Source: Chitinophagaceae bacterium | GTDB taxonomy: Bacteria; Bacteroidota; Bacteroidia; Chitinophagales; Chitinophagaceae | Length of the DNA stretch: 6,172 nt | Reading direction: 5' to 3' | Assembly (NCBI GenBank): GCA_020853515.1 | Contig: JADYYU010000212.1 | Span: 1 to 6,172 of the forward strand | Shown here: positions 1-6,152 of the stretch, one piece after another | Position numbering within the stretch: the first letter of the stretch is position 1 | Layout: each line of letters begins with the position of its first letter | The notes under the pieces: model-generated | What the model was told of the DNA's origin: nothing | Databases searched by the model: none | The model's input: only the letters and a program-made list of their open reading frames with translations | Translations under genes and position numbers: made by a program

Positions 1-1
1 T

Positions 2-1483
2 GCCCAAGTAAATTTAAACATGGGTCTGGCAGCACCCTGGAATTTTAATGGTAATGCAAATGATGTAAGTGGTAGCAATAACAATGGTGTTGTAAATGGA
101 GCAACTTTAGCTACAGATAAATGGGGAAACCCGAATGGAGCATACTACTTTAATGGTGTAAACAACTGGATTCAAGTCCCTAACTCAGCATCGCTTAATT
201 TTAACAGCAATACTTTTACTGTATATGCGCTTGTAAAAGTACAGGGTTTTTACCAGGGTGCCTGCCACGGTAATTCAATCATTGACAGAGGTTCAGCTGA
301 TAATAATCCTGGAGCTTTTTACGTCAGATACCTGGACAATTACTATACAAATGGGTTAAATTGTTCAAATCCGGTACCTGACATACTTCATGAAAACTTC
401 TATGCTGGTTGCAGCAACCTTTTTTCCAACTCAATAATCGCCCCCCAATACATTCAGACAGATACCTGGTATTGTGTCATTGCTATTAATGATGGCACTC
501 ATTTAAAGGCATATGTGAATGGAATACTTGATTATGATGCTAATTTGAATGGAATTTTTGGATCAAGTAATGAAGATATTTACATTGGACGACACAATAG
601 TGCACAGTATCCATATTGGATGACAGGGGTCATTGATGAGATTCGACTTTACAACCGTGCCCTCAACACCCAGGAAATTGATTCGCTTTGCAATTACAAT
701 CCCAACGCTCCTGTACCTACCGATGATATAACAGCCGATTTTACCCTGTCGTATCCTGCTAACTGCGATCCGAAAACAATACAGTTTGCCGATCAGTCTG
801 TGGCTAATAACGCCACCGTAGTAGGATGGCAGTGGGACTTTGGGGATGGCGGTAACTCCAATTTGCAAAACCCTTTGCATACCTATGCACAATCCGGCAA
901 CTATACAGTGAGATTGATCGCAACCAGCAGTACCAACAAAAAAGATACTTTCGATTTTGCACTGACCGTTGGTAATGATCCCGAATTTGCAACTCCTGTA
1001 GGCGATACCATCGCTTGTGGTGAATCGAACGTGCATCTGTCCTGCACCGGTGGCGTTACCTACGCCTGGACGCCCTGCAACGGTGCTAACTGCAACAGCA
1101 GCGATTATTTTACAACTATTACAGGTACCACTCCTTTCGTCGTACAATCAACGGATATCAATGGCTGTATCGATATCGACACGGTCTATGCTTTTCTCAC
1201 AAGCAATGAAGATGGCGTCATCGTGCCAAACGCATTTTCACCCAACGGCGACGGCCGAAACGATTGCGCGAAGGTGATTCATACCATGAAGCTGAACGAT
1301 TATTATTTTACCATCTACGACCGCTGGGGTGAAAAAGTATTTGAAACCGATAATCCGGACGCGTGCTGGAACGGTGAGATCAGAAACAAACCCGCACAAA
1401 TGGATACCTATGGCTATTTCCTCAGGGCAGAATCCTCCTGCGGAAAAATCTTTAAAAAAGGCGATATTACCCTGGTAAGATAA
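2..1483 (+). CDS. Secreted LamG-PKD protein with CHU_C-type T9SS C-terminal domain (5' partial)
   Basis: Residues are numbered from the first ATG in the window (position 20). That ATG is probably not the start: the frame is open to position 2 and reads AQVNLN before MGLAAPWNFNGNAND, which looks like the mature N-terminus just after a signal peptidase site, so the true start and signal peptide lie off the left edge. Domains in order: a LamG/concanavalin-like fold (about 5-225; FNGNAND at 9-15, VIDEIRLYNRAL at 204-215), a PKD domain (about 237-317; WDFGDG at 272-277, HTY at 287-289), a beta-rich linker with several cysteines (about 320-393), and a gliding-motility-associated CHU_C domain (about 399-487; NAFSPNGDGRND at 404-415, YDRWGEKVF at 433-441, ending GDITLVR). 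In Bacteroidota this terminal domain directs export through the type IX secretion system and surface attachment. LamG and PKD domains usually bind glycans or proteins, so an adhesin or polymer-binding surface protein is likely; no catalytic domain is visible in this part. Base composition changes sharply along the gene (see findings). Confidence 0.9.
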   Translation, partial: AQVNLNMGLAAPWNFNGNANDVSGSNNNGVVNGATLATDKWGNPNGAYYFNGVNNWIQVPNSASLNFNSNTFTVYALVKVQGFYQGACHGNSIIDRGSADNNPGAFYVRYLDNYYTNGLNCSNPVPDILHENFYAGCSNLFSNSIIAPQYIQTDTWYCVIAINDGTHLKAYVNGILDYDANLNGIFGSSNEDIYIGRHNSAQYPYWMTGVIDEIRLYNRALNTQEIDSLCNYNPNAPVPTDDITADFTLSYPANCDPKTIQFADQSVANNATVVGWQWDFGDGGNSNLQNPLHTYAQSGNYTVRLIATSSTNKKDTFDFALTVGNDPEFATPVGDTIACGESNVHLSCTGGVTYAWTPCNGANCNSSDYFTTITGTTPFVVQSTDINGCIDIDTVYAFLTSNEDGVIVPNAFSPNGDGRNDCAKVIHTMKLNDYYFTIYDRWGEKVFETDNPDACWNGEIRNKPAQMDTYGYFLRAESSCGKIFKKGDITLVR

Positions 1484-1859
1484 ATCGGAGGCATTGATCC
1501 TCTGAAGATATTCTGTCTGATTTTGTAATCATAGTGCCCACGGCATCATCTTGTTTTACGGATGGTTTTAGATAAGCTCCTTACAACTACAGCGACTTTG
1601 CCATTCAGATAAACTCACTATTTTATACGATTCTAAAAGACTTCTTTAACTGAAAGGATTTCAGCTTTTGCATTCATTGAAGGGTCAGCAGCTTCGATTT
1701 AGCTTATTCATAGTCAGCAATCATAAGCCTTGCACGGATCTAAACGGAATAAATTCTATCAGCCCTTTTATTAAAATCAACTCAGCCACCTTCTTTTAAA
1801 TGATAAATTGAAGCAAGCGGATACAGACCAAGTCCATCAGACCAAGCCCGCTTTTTCAT
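1484..1859. other. Convergent intergenic region without a recognisable gene
   Basis: About 375 bases between the ends of two convergent genes. Both strands are broken by frequent stops and I see no credible gene or RNA. It is AT-rich, with many short T and A runs. The only local structures are a short hairpin just after the secreted-protein stop (GAGG at 1488-1491 with CCTC at 1499-1502, no T-run) and the repeat cluster at 1815-1856, listed separately. Confidence 0.6.
1815..1856 (+). repeat. Inverted repeat enclosing a 9-base direct repeat; possible weak plus-strand terminator
   Basis: AAGCGG (1815-1820) is matched by CCGCTT (1848-1853), which runs straight into a T-tract ending at 1856. The 27-base interior contains CAGACCAAG twice (1824-1832 and 1838-1846, period 14). 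A 6-bp stem followed by Ts could end transcription of the plus-strand gene, but the loop is long and the site is over 330 bases past that gene's stop. Chance is a reasonable alternative. Confidence 0.25.
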
Positions 1860-1892
1860 AAAAAAAGGTACCGCTTCCACGATACCTTTTTT
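1860..1892 (-). terminator. Rho-independent terminator of the three-gene minus-strand operon
   Basis: Read on the minus strand, GGTATCG (1886-1880) pairs with CGGTACC (1873-1867) as seven pairs including one G-U wobble, around a six-base loop TGGAAG. The stem is flanked by an A-run before it and seven Ts after it. It starts about 19 bases beyond the stop codon of the 611-aa gene. The same sequence read on the plus strand has a C/A mismatch where the minus strand has the wobble, so it works better for the minus-strand operon, although the A/T flanks could allow some bidirectional use. Confidence 0.85.
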
Positions 1893-1911
1893 CTAAAAAT
1901 TATTTTGCATG

Positions 1912-3747
1912 CTACTCACTCAGGGTGATCTCTACCCTTCTGTTTTGAGCCCTGCCACCCGGTGTAGTATTGTCGGCCACAGGTGCATCAGCTCCTTTTC
2001 CGTCTGTAATAAAGCGTTCACTGGGAAATGAATTATTACTGCGTTTGATCAGCCATTGCTTCACCGCTTTGGCACGCTTGTAACTCAGGTCCTGATTTTT
2101 TACCGGATTCCCTACATTGTCGGTGTGTCCGATCAGGGTTACTTTGGCCCTTTCAGCAATATTCAAACCATCAAAGATCTTTTTCATCTCTTCTTCACTT
2201 TCAGGGGTAATGCGGTCGCTGCCACTTTCAAATTCTATTTTGTAATTTCTTTTTGCGATCACAGCACCTTTGTTTTCGCTGTAATCCACTTTGGTAGTCG
2301 TACCGCCTTCAATATTAACCTGCTGTATATAGCTCAGGTCTACGGCGTCATCGTAGGATGTCAGACCTTTAATATTATCCATAAACCCTGCAGGATTCAG
2401 TTCTTTTAATACGCTGGTAAAATAATCATACACACTTTTGTAGTAATTATTTCCACCGCTGATCCCAAAGTACTTTTTATTATCAGCCAGGTTTGCCATT
2501 TGGGTACCACCAATTGAAACCGTATTGCCGTTTTTGGTATAATCAAACCCGCCTGCTTTGGCAAATTTATACCAGTCGTCGGCGCTTTCACTGCAGTTTG
2601 AAGGATCGGTGCAAAACACTTTCGGTGCCAGTTCGCAGGCATATCTGAACCCCGCATCATTGGTTTTGATCTGATTGGTAGCTGTCAATGCGGCATTAAA
2701 GAAATTGGTCATTTCTTTGCTATGATCTTTCATCCATTTGTCGCAGCCCACCACTACAGTGCCCATCTGATTGGGATACTGATTGGTAGATACAAATTTT
2801 ACCAGATTGGTTTTATCTACCACCTGTTTATCGCCGGGAAACCAGGTTGCACAGCCTTCAATTTTCTTATCTAGTATTTTACCGGTCAGTTTTCCGCTGG
2901 CATCTTTTTCTTTCAGTTTCACACTACGTCCTGCGATCACTTCTTCGGCAGCCTTCATAAAGTCATCATCAGGAGCCGGTACAAAGTTGATGGCCTGCGC
3001 GTCATAGCTATCCGGATCCGGATTCACCTTAATATTATTATCGGCAGCATAGCGGATCACCAATGCCCAGTCGCCATCCCCGATCACTGCACTGATAATA
3101 GCACCCTTCAGGTTTTGCGGATTGTCTTTCCATTTCTGAGGTCCCATGGCGCAGTCTTCACCCATACTGAAACCAACGATACCGGCAATTTTCAGGTTGT
3201 ATTCCTTACCATACGCTTTTTCGATCTGCTCATTCATGGCTGTGATATAAGCCGGGGCACCATCGCCCATCAGGGTTACAAAATGCACCCCGGTTTTGCT
3301 GTCTTTATTCCCTTTTGCATAATCAGCAATAAAAGCAAGCTGCTCACGCTTCATATCCATCACACTGTTATTGGTGATCATTTTCAGATTCATCTTATAC
3401 TGATCCATGAGGGTATTTTTCATGGTGCGTGATCCGCCATTGGCTGCAAAAATACCGGCGTTCCCAAACCATACCCAATGCATCAATCGCACTTCGGGAC
3501 GGTCACTGACATTGGCGAGTTCCAGATCTGAAATATCAGGCACGGCCAGTTTCTCTTTTGCACCTTCGCTGTTGATAGCCTCGTTATTGCCCGAAATTTT
3601 CGTCACATCTTTACTGCTGCTGCTTTTAAGACCCGGTATAAGATTAAATTCATTGGCTGCATACACTGCAGCTAATATGGGCAATGCAATAATTGCGGCT
3701 TTGATGGGCCATCGTAATCCGGCCCAGATACTTGTTCGGTTTTCCAT
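1912..3747 (-). CDS. Membrane-anchored substrate-binding domain fused to OmpA-like peptidoglycan-binding domain
   Basis: The 611-residue product starts with a basic N-terminus and one hydrophobic segment (about 13-31), with no lipobox cysteine, suggesting an N-in, periplasm-out anchor like that of MotB; a cleaved signal peptide is possible. After a polar linker (about 38-82) comes a periplasmic-binding-protein-type region (about 85-455) resembling ABC substrate-binding proteins often annotated as phosphate or nitrate/sulfonate type. Conserved-looking motifs are GDGDW (223-227), VNPD (241-244), TWFPGD (301-306) and NLADN (419-423). The C-terminus (about 500-609) is an OmpA/MotB domain: GHTDNVG (540-546), LSYKRA (554-559) and GGRAQNRRVEI (597-607). 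D543 and R558 are 15 residues apart, the same spacing as the Asp/Arg pair that binds diaminopimelate in OmpA. The ATG at 3747 has no Shine-Dalgarno sequence, only an A-rich leader. It is the last gene of the set, 123 bases after the 373-aa gene, and its terminator follows. No ABC permease or ATPase is adjacent, so sensing or scaffolding is more likely than import. The ligand is unknown. Confidence 0.85.
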   Translation of the reverse strand: MENRTSIWAGLRWPIKAAIIALPILAAVYAANEFNLIPGLKSSSSKDVTKISGNNEAINSEGAKEKLAVPDISDLELANVSDRPEVRLMHWVWFGNAGIFAANGGSRTMKNTLMDQYKMNLKMITNNSVMDMKREQLAFIADYAKGNKDSKTGVHFVTLMGDGAPAYITAMNEQIEKAYGKEYNLKIAGIVGFSMGEDCAMGPQKWKDNPQNLKGAIISAVIGDGDWALVIRYAADNNIKVNPDPDSYDAQAINFVPAPDDDFMKAAEEVIAGRSVKLKEKDASGKLTGKILDKKIEGCATWFPGDKQVVDKTNLVKFVSTNQYPNQMGTVVVGCDKWMKDHSKEMTNFFNAALTATNQIKTNDAGFRYACELAPKVFCTDPSNCSESADDWYKFAKAGGFDYTKNGNTVSIGGTQMANLADNKKYFGISGGNNYYKSVYDYFTSVLKELNPAGFMDNIKGLTSYDDAVDLSYIQQVNIEGGTTTKVDYSENKGAVIAKRNYKIEFESGSDRITPESEEEMKKIFDGLNIAERAKVTLIGHTDNVGNPVKNQDLSYKRAKAVKQWLIKRSNNSFPSERFITDGKGADAPVADNTTPGGRAQNRRVEITLSE

Positions 3748-3781
3748 GTTGTGTATTTTGTTTTGTGGTTTAATTATTTAA

Positions 3782-3794
3782 AATGACTGTCATT
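3782..3794. promoter_or_regulatory. Perfect 13-base palindrome in the gap before the 611-aa gene
   Basis: AATGAC, a central T, then GTCATT form a perfect dyad. It lies 35 bases upstream of the ATG of the 611-aa gene, inside the 123-base gap that separates it from the 373-aa gene. It could be an operator or, in RNA, part of a short stem affecting processing or translation. I found no full Bacteroidota TAnnTTTG promoter element in this gap on the minus strand. The site is a sequence observation only; no binding protein is implied. Confidence 0.35.
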
Positions 3795-3870
3795 GTTTCT
3801 TATTCTGGCCGTATCAGATTTCATAAGCAAGCAATGAAACGACCGTCTTTCAAGGCTGCTGTCACAGGAC

Positions 3871-4992
3871 CTAATCCAGCAGATTAAATCCTTTGTCTAC
3901 TTTCTCTTCCGGCTTCAGATCATAATTGGCATTGGTGATCTCGCTCACATTAATACTCTGCATACGACCTGCATTTACCTGCGTTACAAATTGTTCCAGT
4001 TCGGCCTGGGTAGCTGTTCCTGTCATGGCTACGCTGCTGTTCTGATCCAAAAATTCAAGGTTGCTTCTGATACTCGCGATGTTTTGACTGATGGCACCGG
4101 TAGCCGCATTCATGGCTTCCTGAAAACGCCAGCTTTCTTTTACGTTAAACACATCGGCCAGTCCTTCTGTTGCATTGCGCATCTTGCTGGTTGCTTCCAT
4201 TTTTTTATCAATGATGGTGATACTGCTGCCCAGTGCACTGACATAAATACGTGCCGCACTTTCATTATCTTTCAGTACTTCAAGTACTTTACTGAACTGG
4301 TTTCCGTACTGTGCATATTGTCTACTGTTTTGCTCACTGGCTTCGCCTTCCTGTTTACGAAGGGTAGCCGTGATACGCACTTCATTGGCTTCGCGTCGCA
4401 AGGCATTGGCTTTTTCGGCAAAACCATTTTTAGCCTGTTCGGCGGCCTGCTTATCCAGGTCAGCGGCATGACTGGTCAGTCTCACAACCTGCTGATACTT
4501 TTGCTCTGCATCGGTCTTGCTGCTTTGCGCATCGGTGATCATGTTTACCCGCACTGCATCTACGTTCGAAATTTTTTCTTTCACCCTTTTCAAGGTGTCT
4601 TTGGCTTCTTCATTCAGTAACTGCAGCGTTTCGATGGGGTTTTTACGGATAAAACTTTTTTCTCCTTTAAATAAAAGTGTTTTACCGATGCGGTGTAAAA
4701 GGCCTACTATTTTTGGCGCCAGCATCAGCAACACGACCAATGCGATACCCCAGGCCACAAATAAAGTTGATTTTTGCGCCAGCTCAAGCAGCATCCCGAT
4801 ATTTTTGAAAAACCAGAAACTGCCGCCCAGCAACATCGCCCCGTAAAAGACTTTGGCAAGAGTTTGCCGGCCTTCGGGCGTCTGGGTAGTGGTTTTGATA
4901 GTATCGCCCAGCACTTTAAATATGGGTAAACTTTTCAGCTCTTCGGGAAGACTCTTTTTATCAAACGACTTTTCCTGTACTTGTGTGCTCAT
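3871..4992 (-). CDS. Two-helix membrane protein with long coiled-coil domain, PspA-like in part
   Basis: I do not recognise a named family for this 373-residue protein. A hydrophilic N-terminus (1-45) is followed by two hydrophobic segments (about 47-69 and 75-100), probably a membrane hairpin that leaves both ends on the same side, likely the cytoplasm because basic residues follow the second helix (RIGKTLLFKGEKSFIRK, 101-117). From about 118 to 315 the sequence is highly helical, charged and rich in Ala, Glu, Gln and Lys, as expected of coiled coil. The stretch KNGFAEKANALRREANEV (188-205) resembles the part of PspA/IM30 where a Gly follows a helix and precedes repeated Ala/Leu/Arg/Glu, but this is remote similarity judged by eye. 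The tail (about 318-373) is polar and ends GFNLLD. The ATG at 4992 has no Shine-Dalgarno sequence. It lies 58 bases after the 234-aa gene and 123 bases before the 611-aa gene, all on one strand, which suggests that the three products work together at the inner membrane. Confidence 0.75.
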   Translation of the reverse strand: MSTQVQEKSFDKKSLPEELKSLPIFKVLGDTIKTTTQTPEGRQTLAKVFYGAMLLGGSFWFFKNIGMLLELAQKSTLFVAWGIALVVLLMLAPKIVGLLHRIGKTLLFKGEKSFIRKNPIETLQLLNEEAKDTLKRVKEKISNVDAVRVNMITDAQSSKTDAEQKYQQVVRLTSHAADLDKQAAEQAKNGFAEKANALRREANEVRITATLRKQEGEASEQNSRQYAQYGNQFSKVLEVLKDNESAARIYVSALGSSITIIDKKMEATSKMRNATEGLADVFNVKESWRFQEAMNAATGAISQNIASIRSNLEFLDQNSSVAMTGTATQAELEQFVTQVNAGRMQSINVSEITNANYDLKPEEKVDKGFNLLD

Positions 4993-5050
4993 GGTATCTG
5001 TTTATATAATATGAAGTGTGTAATTGATCAAAATGATGTGTTGGAGGGGG

Positions 5051-5755
5051 CTACTCCTTGATGACCCGCGATGCGATGCCCAGCACCTGCTGCATTTCTG
5101 CAACAACGGCATCTACAGCCTGTTTGCCGTTATTGATTTTTTCGTCAATTTCCTTCAGTTTAGGATCATAGTCGGCATCAATATTCTGCAGTTTGAGATT
5201 TTTTTCTTTCAGTACATTCTGCATCTCCACGATCTTGTTGTTTAGTTCGGTGATTTCATTGCTCAGACTGTTGCGGCTGTTATTTTTGGCCTCTGCCAGT
5301 TTGTTTTTGCTTTTTATTTTTTCGTTCACATCATTGTCGAGGGCAGATTTCAGTTCGGCACAATAGCTATCGCCGGTGCTGAGTACATTGGCTTTGGTGA
5401 GTGTATTGCCGCTCGCGATTCGCAAGGCTACATAAGCATTTTGCACGGTACTGTCACTGATAGATCCCATGGCTTCGGCAGCATTCCACAGTTCGAGAAA
5501 GTCGATGCCGGGCTTATTCATCGAAGCCACCAGATTGCGCACCTTGGCCAGGATCTCCTGTTTGGGCGTGCCGCTGTAGGCCGGACTTGCCGGGTTTGCG
5601 TTATTAGCTGATGCTGTTGTACTTCCGTTATTGGTTTGCGTAGGCATCACTTTTTCATCCGGCGGGGGAGCATTCTCGTTCAGATAGTCCTCTGTAAAAA
5701 CAAGCTTACCCAATTTACTGAATATGCCTCCAAATGTTGAATTCTCGTTGCTCAT
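5051..5755 (-). CDS. Soluble coiled-coil protein with PspA-like N-terminal helix motif, first gene of the operon
   Basis: I do not recognise a named family for this 234-residue protein. It has no signal peptide or transmembrane segment. Residues 8-20 (FGGIFSKLGKLVF) can form an amphipathic helix, and GIFSKLGKLV is close to the PspA N-terminus GIFSRFADIV, a segment known to bind membranes in PspA. A proline-rich acidic patch (26-36) and a low-complexity Asn/Thr/Ser/Ala/Pro linker (about 39-64) follow. Next come a small helical region (about 65-135; PGIDFLELWNAAEAMG at 82-97) and a long coiled coil (about 136-225) rich in Lys, Asn, Glu and Leu. There is one cysteine (C132). The ATG at 5755 lies behind an AT-rich leader with no Shine-Dalgarno sequence. 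It is the first gene of the minus-strand set, so it may be a cytoplasmic partner of the 373-aa membrane protein through coiled-coil contacts; that role is inference. Confidence 0.75.
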   Translation of the reverse strand: MSNENSTFGGIFSKLGKLVFTEDYLNENAPPPDEKVMPTQTNNGSTTASANNANPASPAYSGTPKQEILAKVRNLVASMNKPGIDFLELWNAAEAMGSISDSTVQNAYVALRIASGNTLTKANVLSTGDSYCAELKSALDNDVNEKIKSKNKLAEAKNNSRNSLSNEITELNNKIVEMQNVLKEKNLKLQNIDADYDPKLKEIDEKINNGKQAVDAVVAEMQQVLGIASRVIKE

Positions 5756-6152
5756 GTCTGAATATGTAATTGTAAAAATAGTAATTTTAGAATATCAACA
5801 CTTGTTTTCATGATTTTATATTTTTGACAGTACCATGAGCCGGCTGCGGTTTTATTCCATTTTCTACCGCCGACAGTCACAATTAGTTCAACACGCTCAT
5901 TACAGAAAACAAGACAAGGCTTTGCTAGCAGAATATCGGCGCCTCACGTTGTTCATTAGCCGGGGATTAAAATCGTAATTGAAAACGTGATTCATCCAAT
6001 GAACTAAGCCCAGTATTTAATTTTAATCAGCAGGGTCTTTGTTGAGCAGAAAAACAACAGGCGCATAAATTGTTCCCTTCCGTAAAGAGAATTTCGCTGC
6101 AGATTCTTCCATCAAATTCCCTAATTTCGGATTCTAAAATCAAGACAGAAAA
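5756..6152. promoter_or_regulatory. Divergent intergenic region, probable promoters for both flanking transcripts
   Basis: About 397 bases lie between the start of the minus-strand operon and the start of a rightward gene, so promoters in both directions are expected. For the operon, the best candidate -7 element is TATTTTTA on the minus strand (5780-5773), one base off the Bacteroidota consensus TAnnTTTG, with a TTG at 5798-5796, but the 15-base spacing is shorter than the usual 19 to 21. For the rightward gene, TAATTTCG (6122-6129) is one base off and 23 bases before the ATG. A perfect TATTTTTG at 5819-5826 (+) precedes a small ORF, listed separately. None of these is secure on its own. Confidence 0.35.
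5835..5978 (+). CDS. Possible small basic protein of 47 residues (doubtful)
   Basis: An open frame from an ATG at 5835 to TAA at 5978 encodes MSRLRFYSIFYRRQ at the start and ends with FISRGLKS. The product is strongly basic (about a dozen Arg/Lys against two acidic residues) and rich in Tyr, Leu and Gln. A perfect Bacteroidota -7 element (TATTTTTG, 5819-5826) lies eight bases upstream of the ATG, which would give an almost leaderless mRNA, but no well-spaced -33 element is present. I recognise no family, and a 47-codon frame may occur by chance. It may equally be non-coding leader sequence. Confidence 0.2.
   Translation: MSRLRFYSIFYRRQSQLVQHAHYRKQDKALLAEYRRLTLFISRGLKS

Noticed and set aside
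563..1147. Minus-strand open frame of 194 codons
   Set aside because: It lies wholly antisense to the LamG-PKD region, has no recognisable domain, and its composition is that of a reverse reading of a real gene.
1488..1502. Hairpin just after the secreted-protein stop (GAGG/CCTC) as its terminator
   Set aside because: The stem is only four base pairs and no T-run follows.
3407..3781. Plus-strand open frame crossing the start of the 611-aa gene
   Set aside because: It overlaps the well-supported substrate-binding/OmpA gene for nearly its whole length, with no start signal or domain.
3991..4620. Plus-strand open frame of 209 codons
   Set aside because: It is antisense to the coiled-coil gene; its runs of Phe, Cys and His are the mirror of Lys/Glu/Ala-rich codons, and it resembles no membrane-protein family.
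5824..5829. TTGACA as a sigma70-type -35 box
   Set aside because: Bacteroidota primary promoters do not use this element, and no TATAAT-like box lies about 17 bases downstream.
5944..5990. Inverted repeat TCACGTT / AACGTGA with 33-base spacing
   Set aside because: Seven bases at this spacing are within chance for a region this size, and nothing around it supports a recombination or binding site.
5965..6028. Inverted repeat GATTAAAAT / ATTTTAATC with 46-base spacing
   Set aside because: It is a low-complexity AT-rich match with no insertion-sequence features such as a transposase or target duplication.
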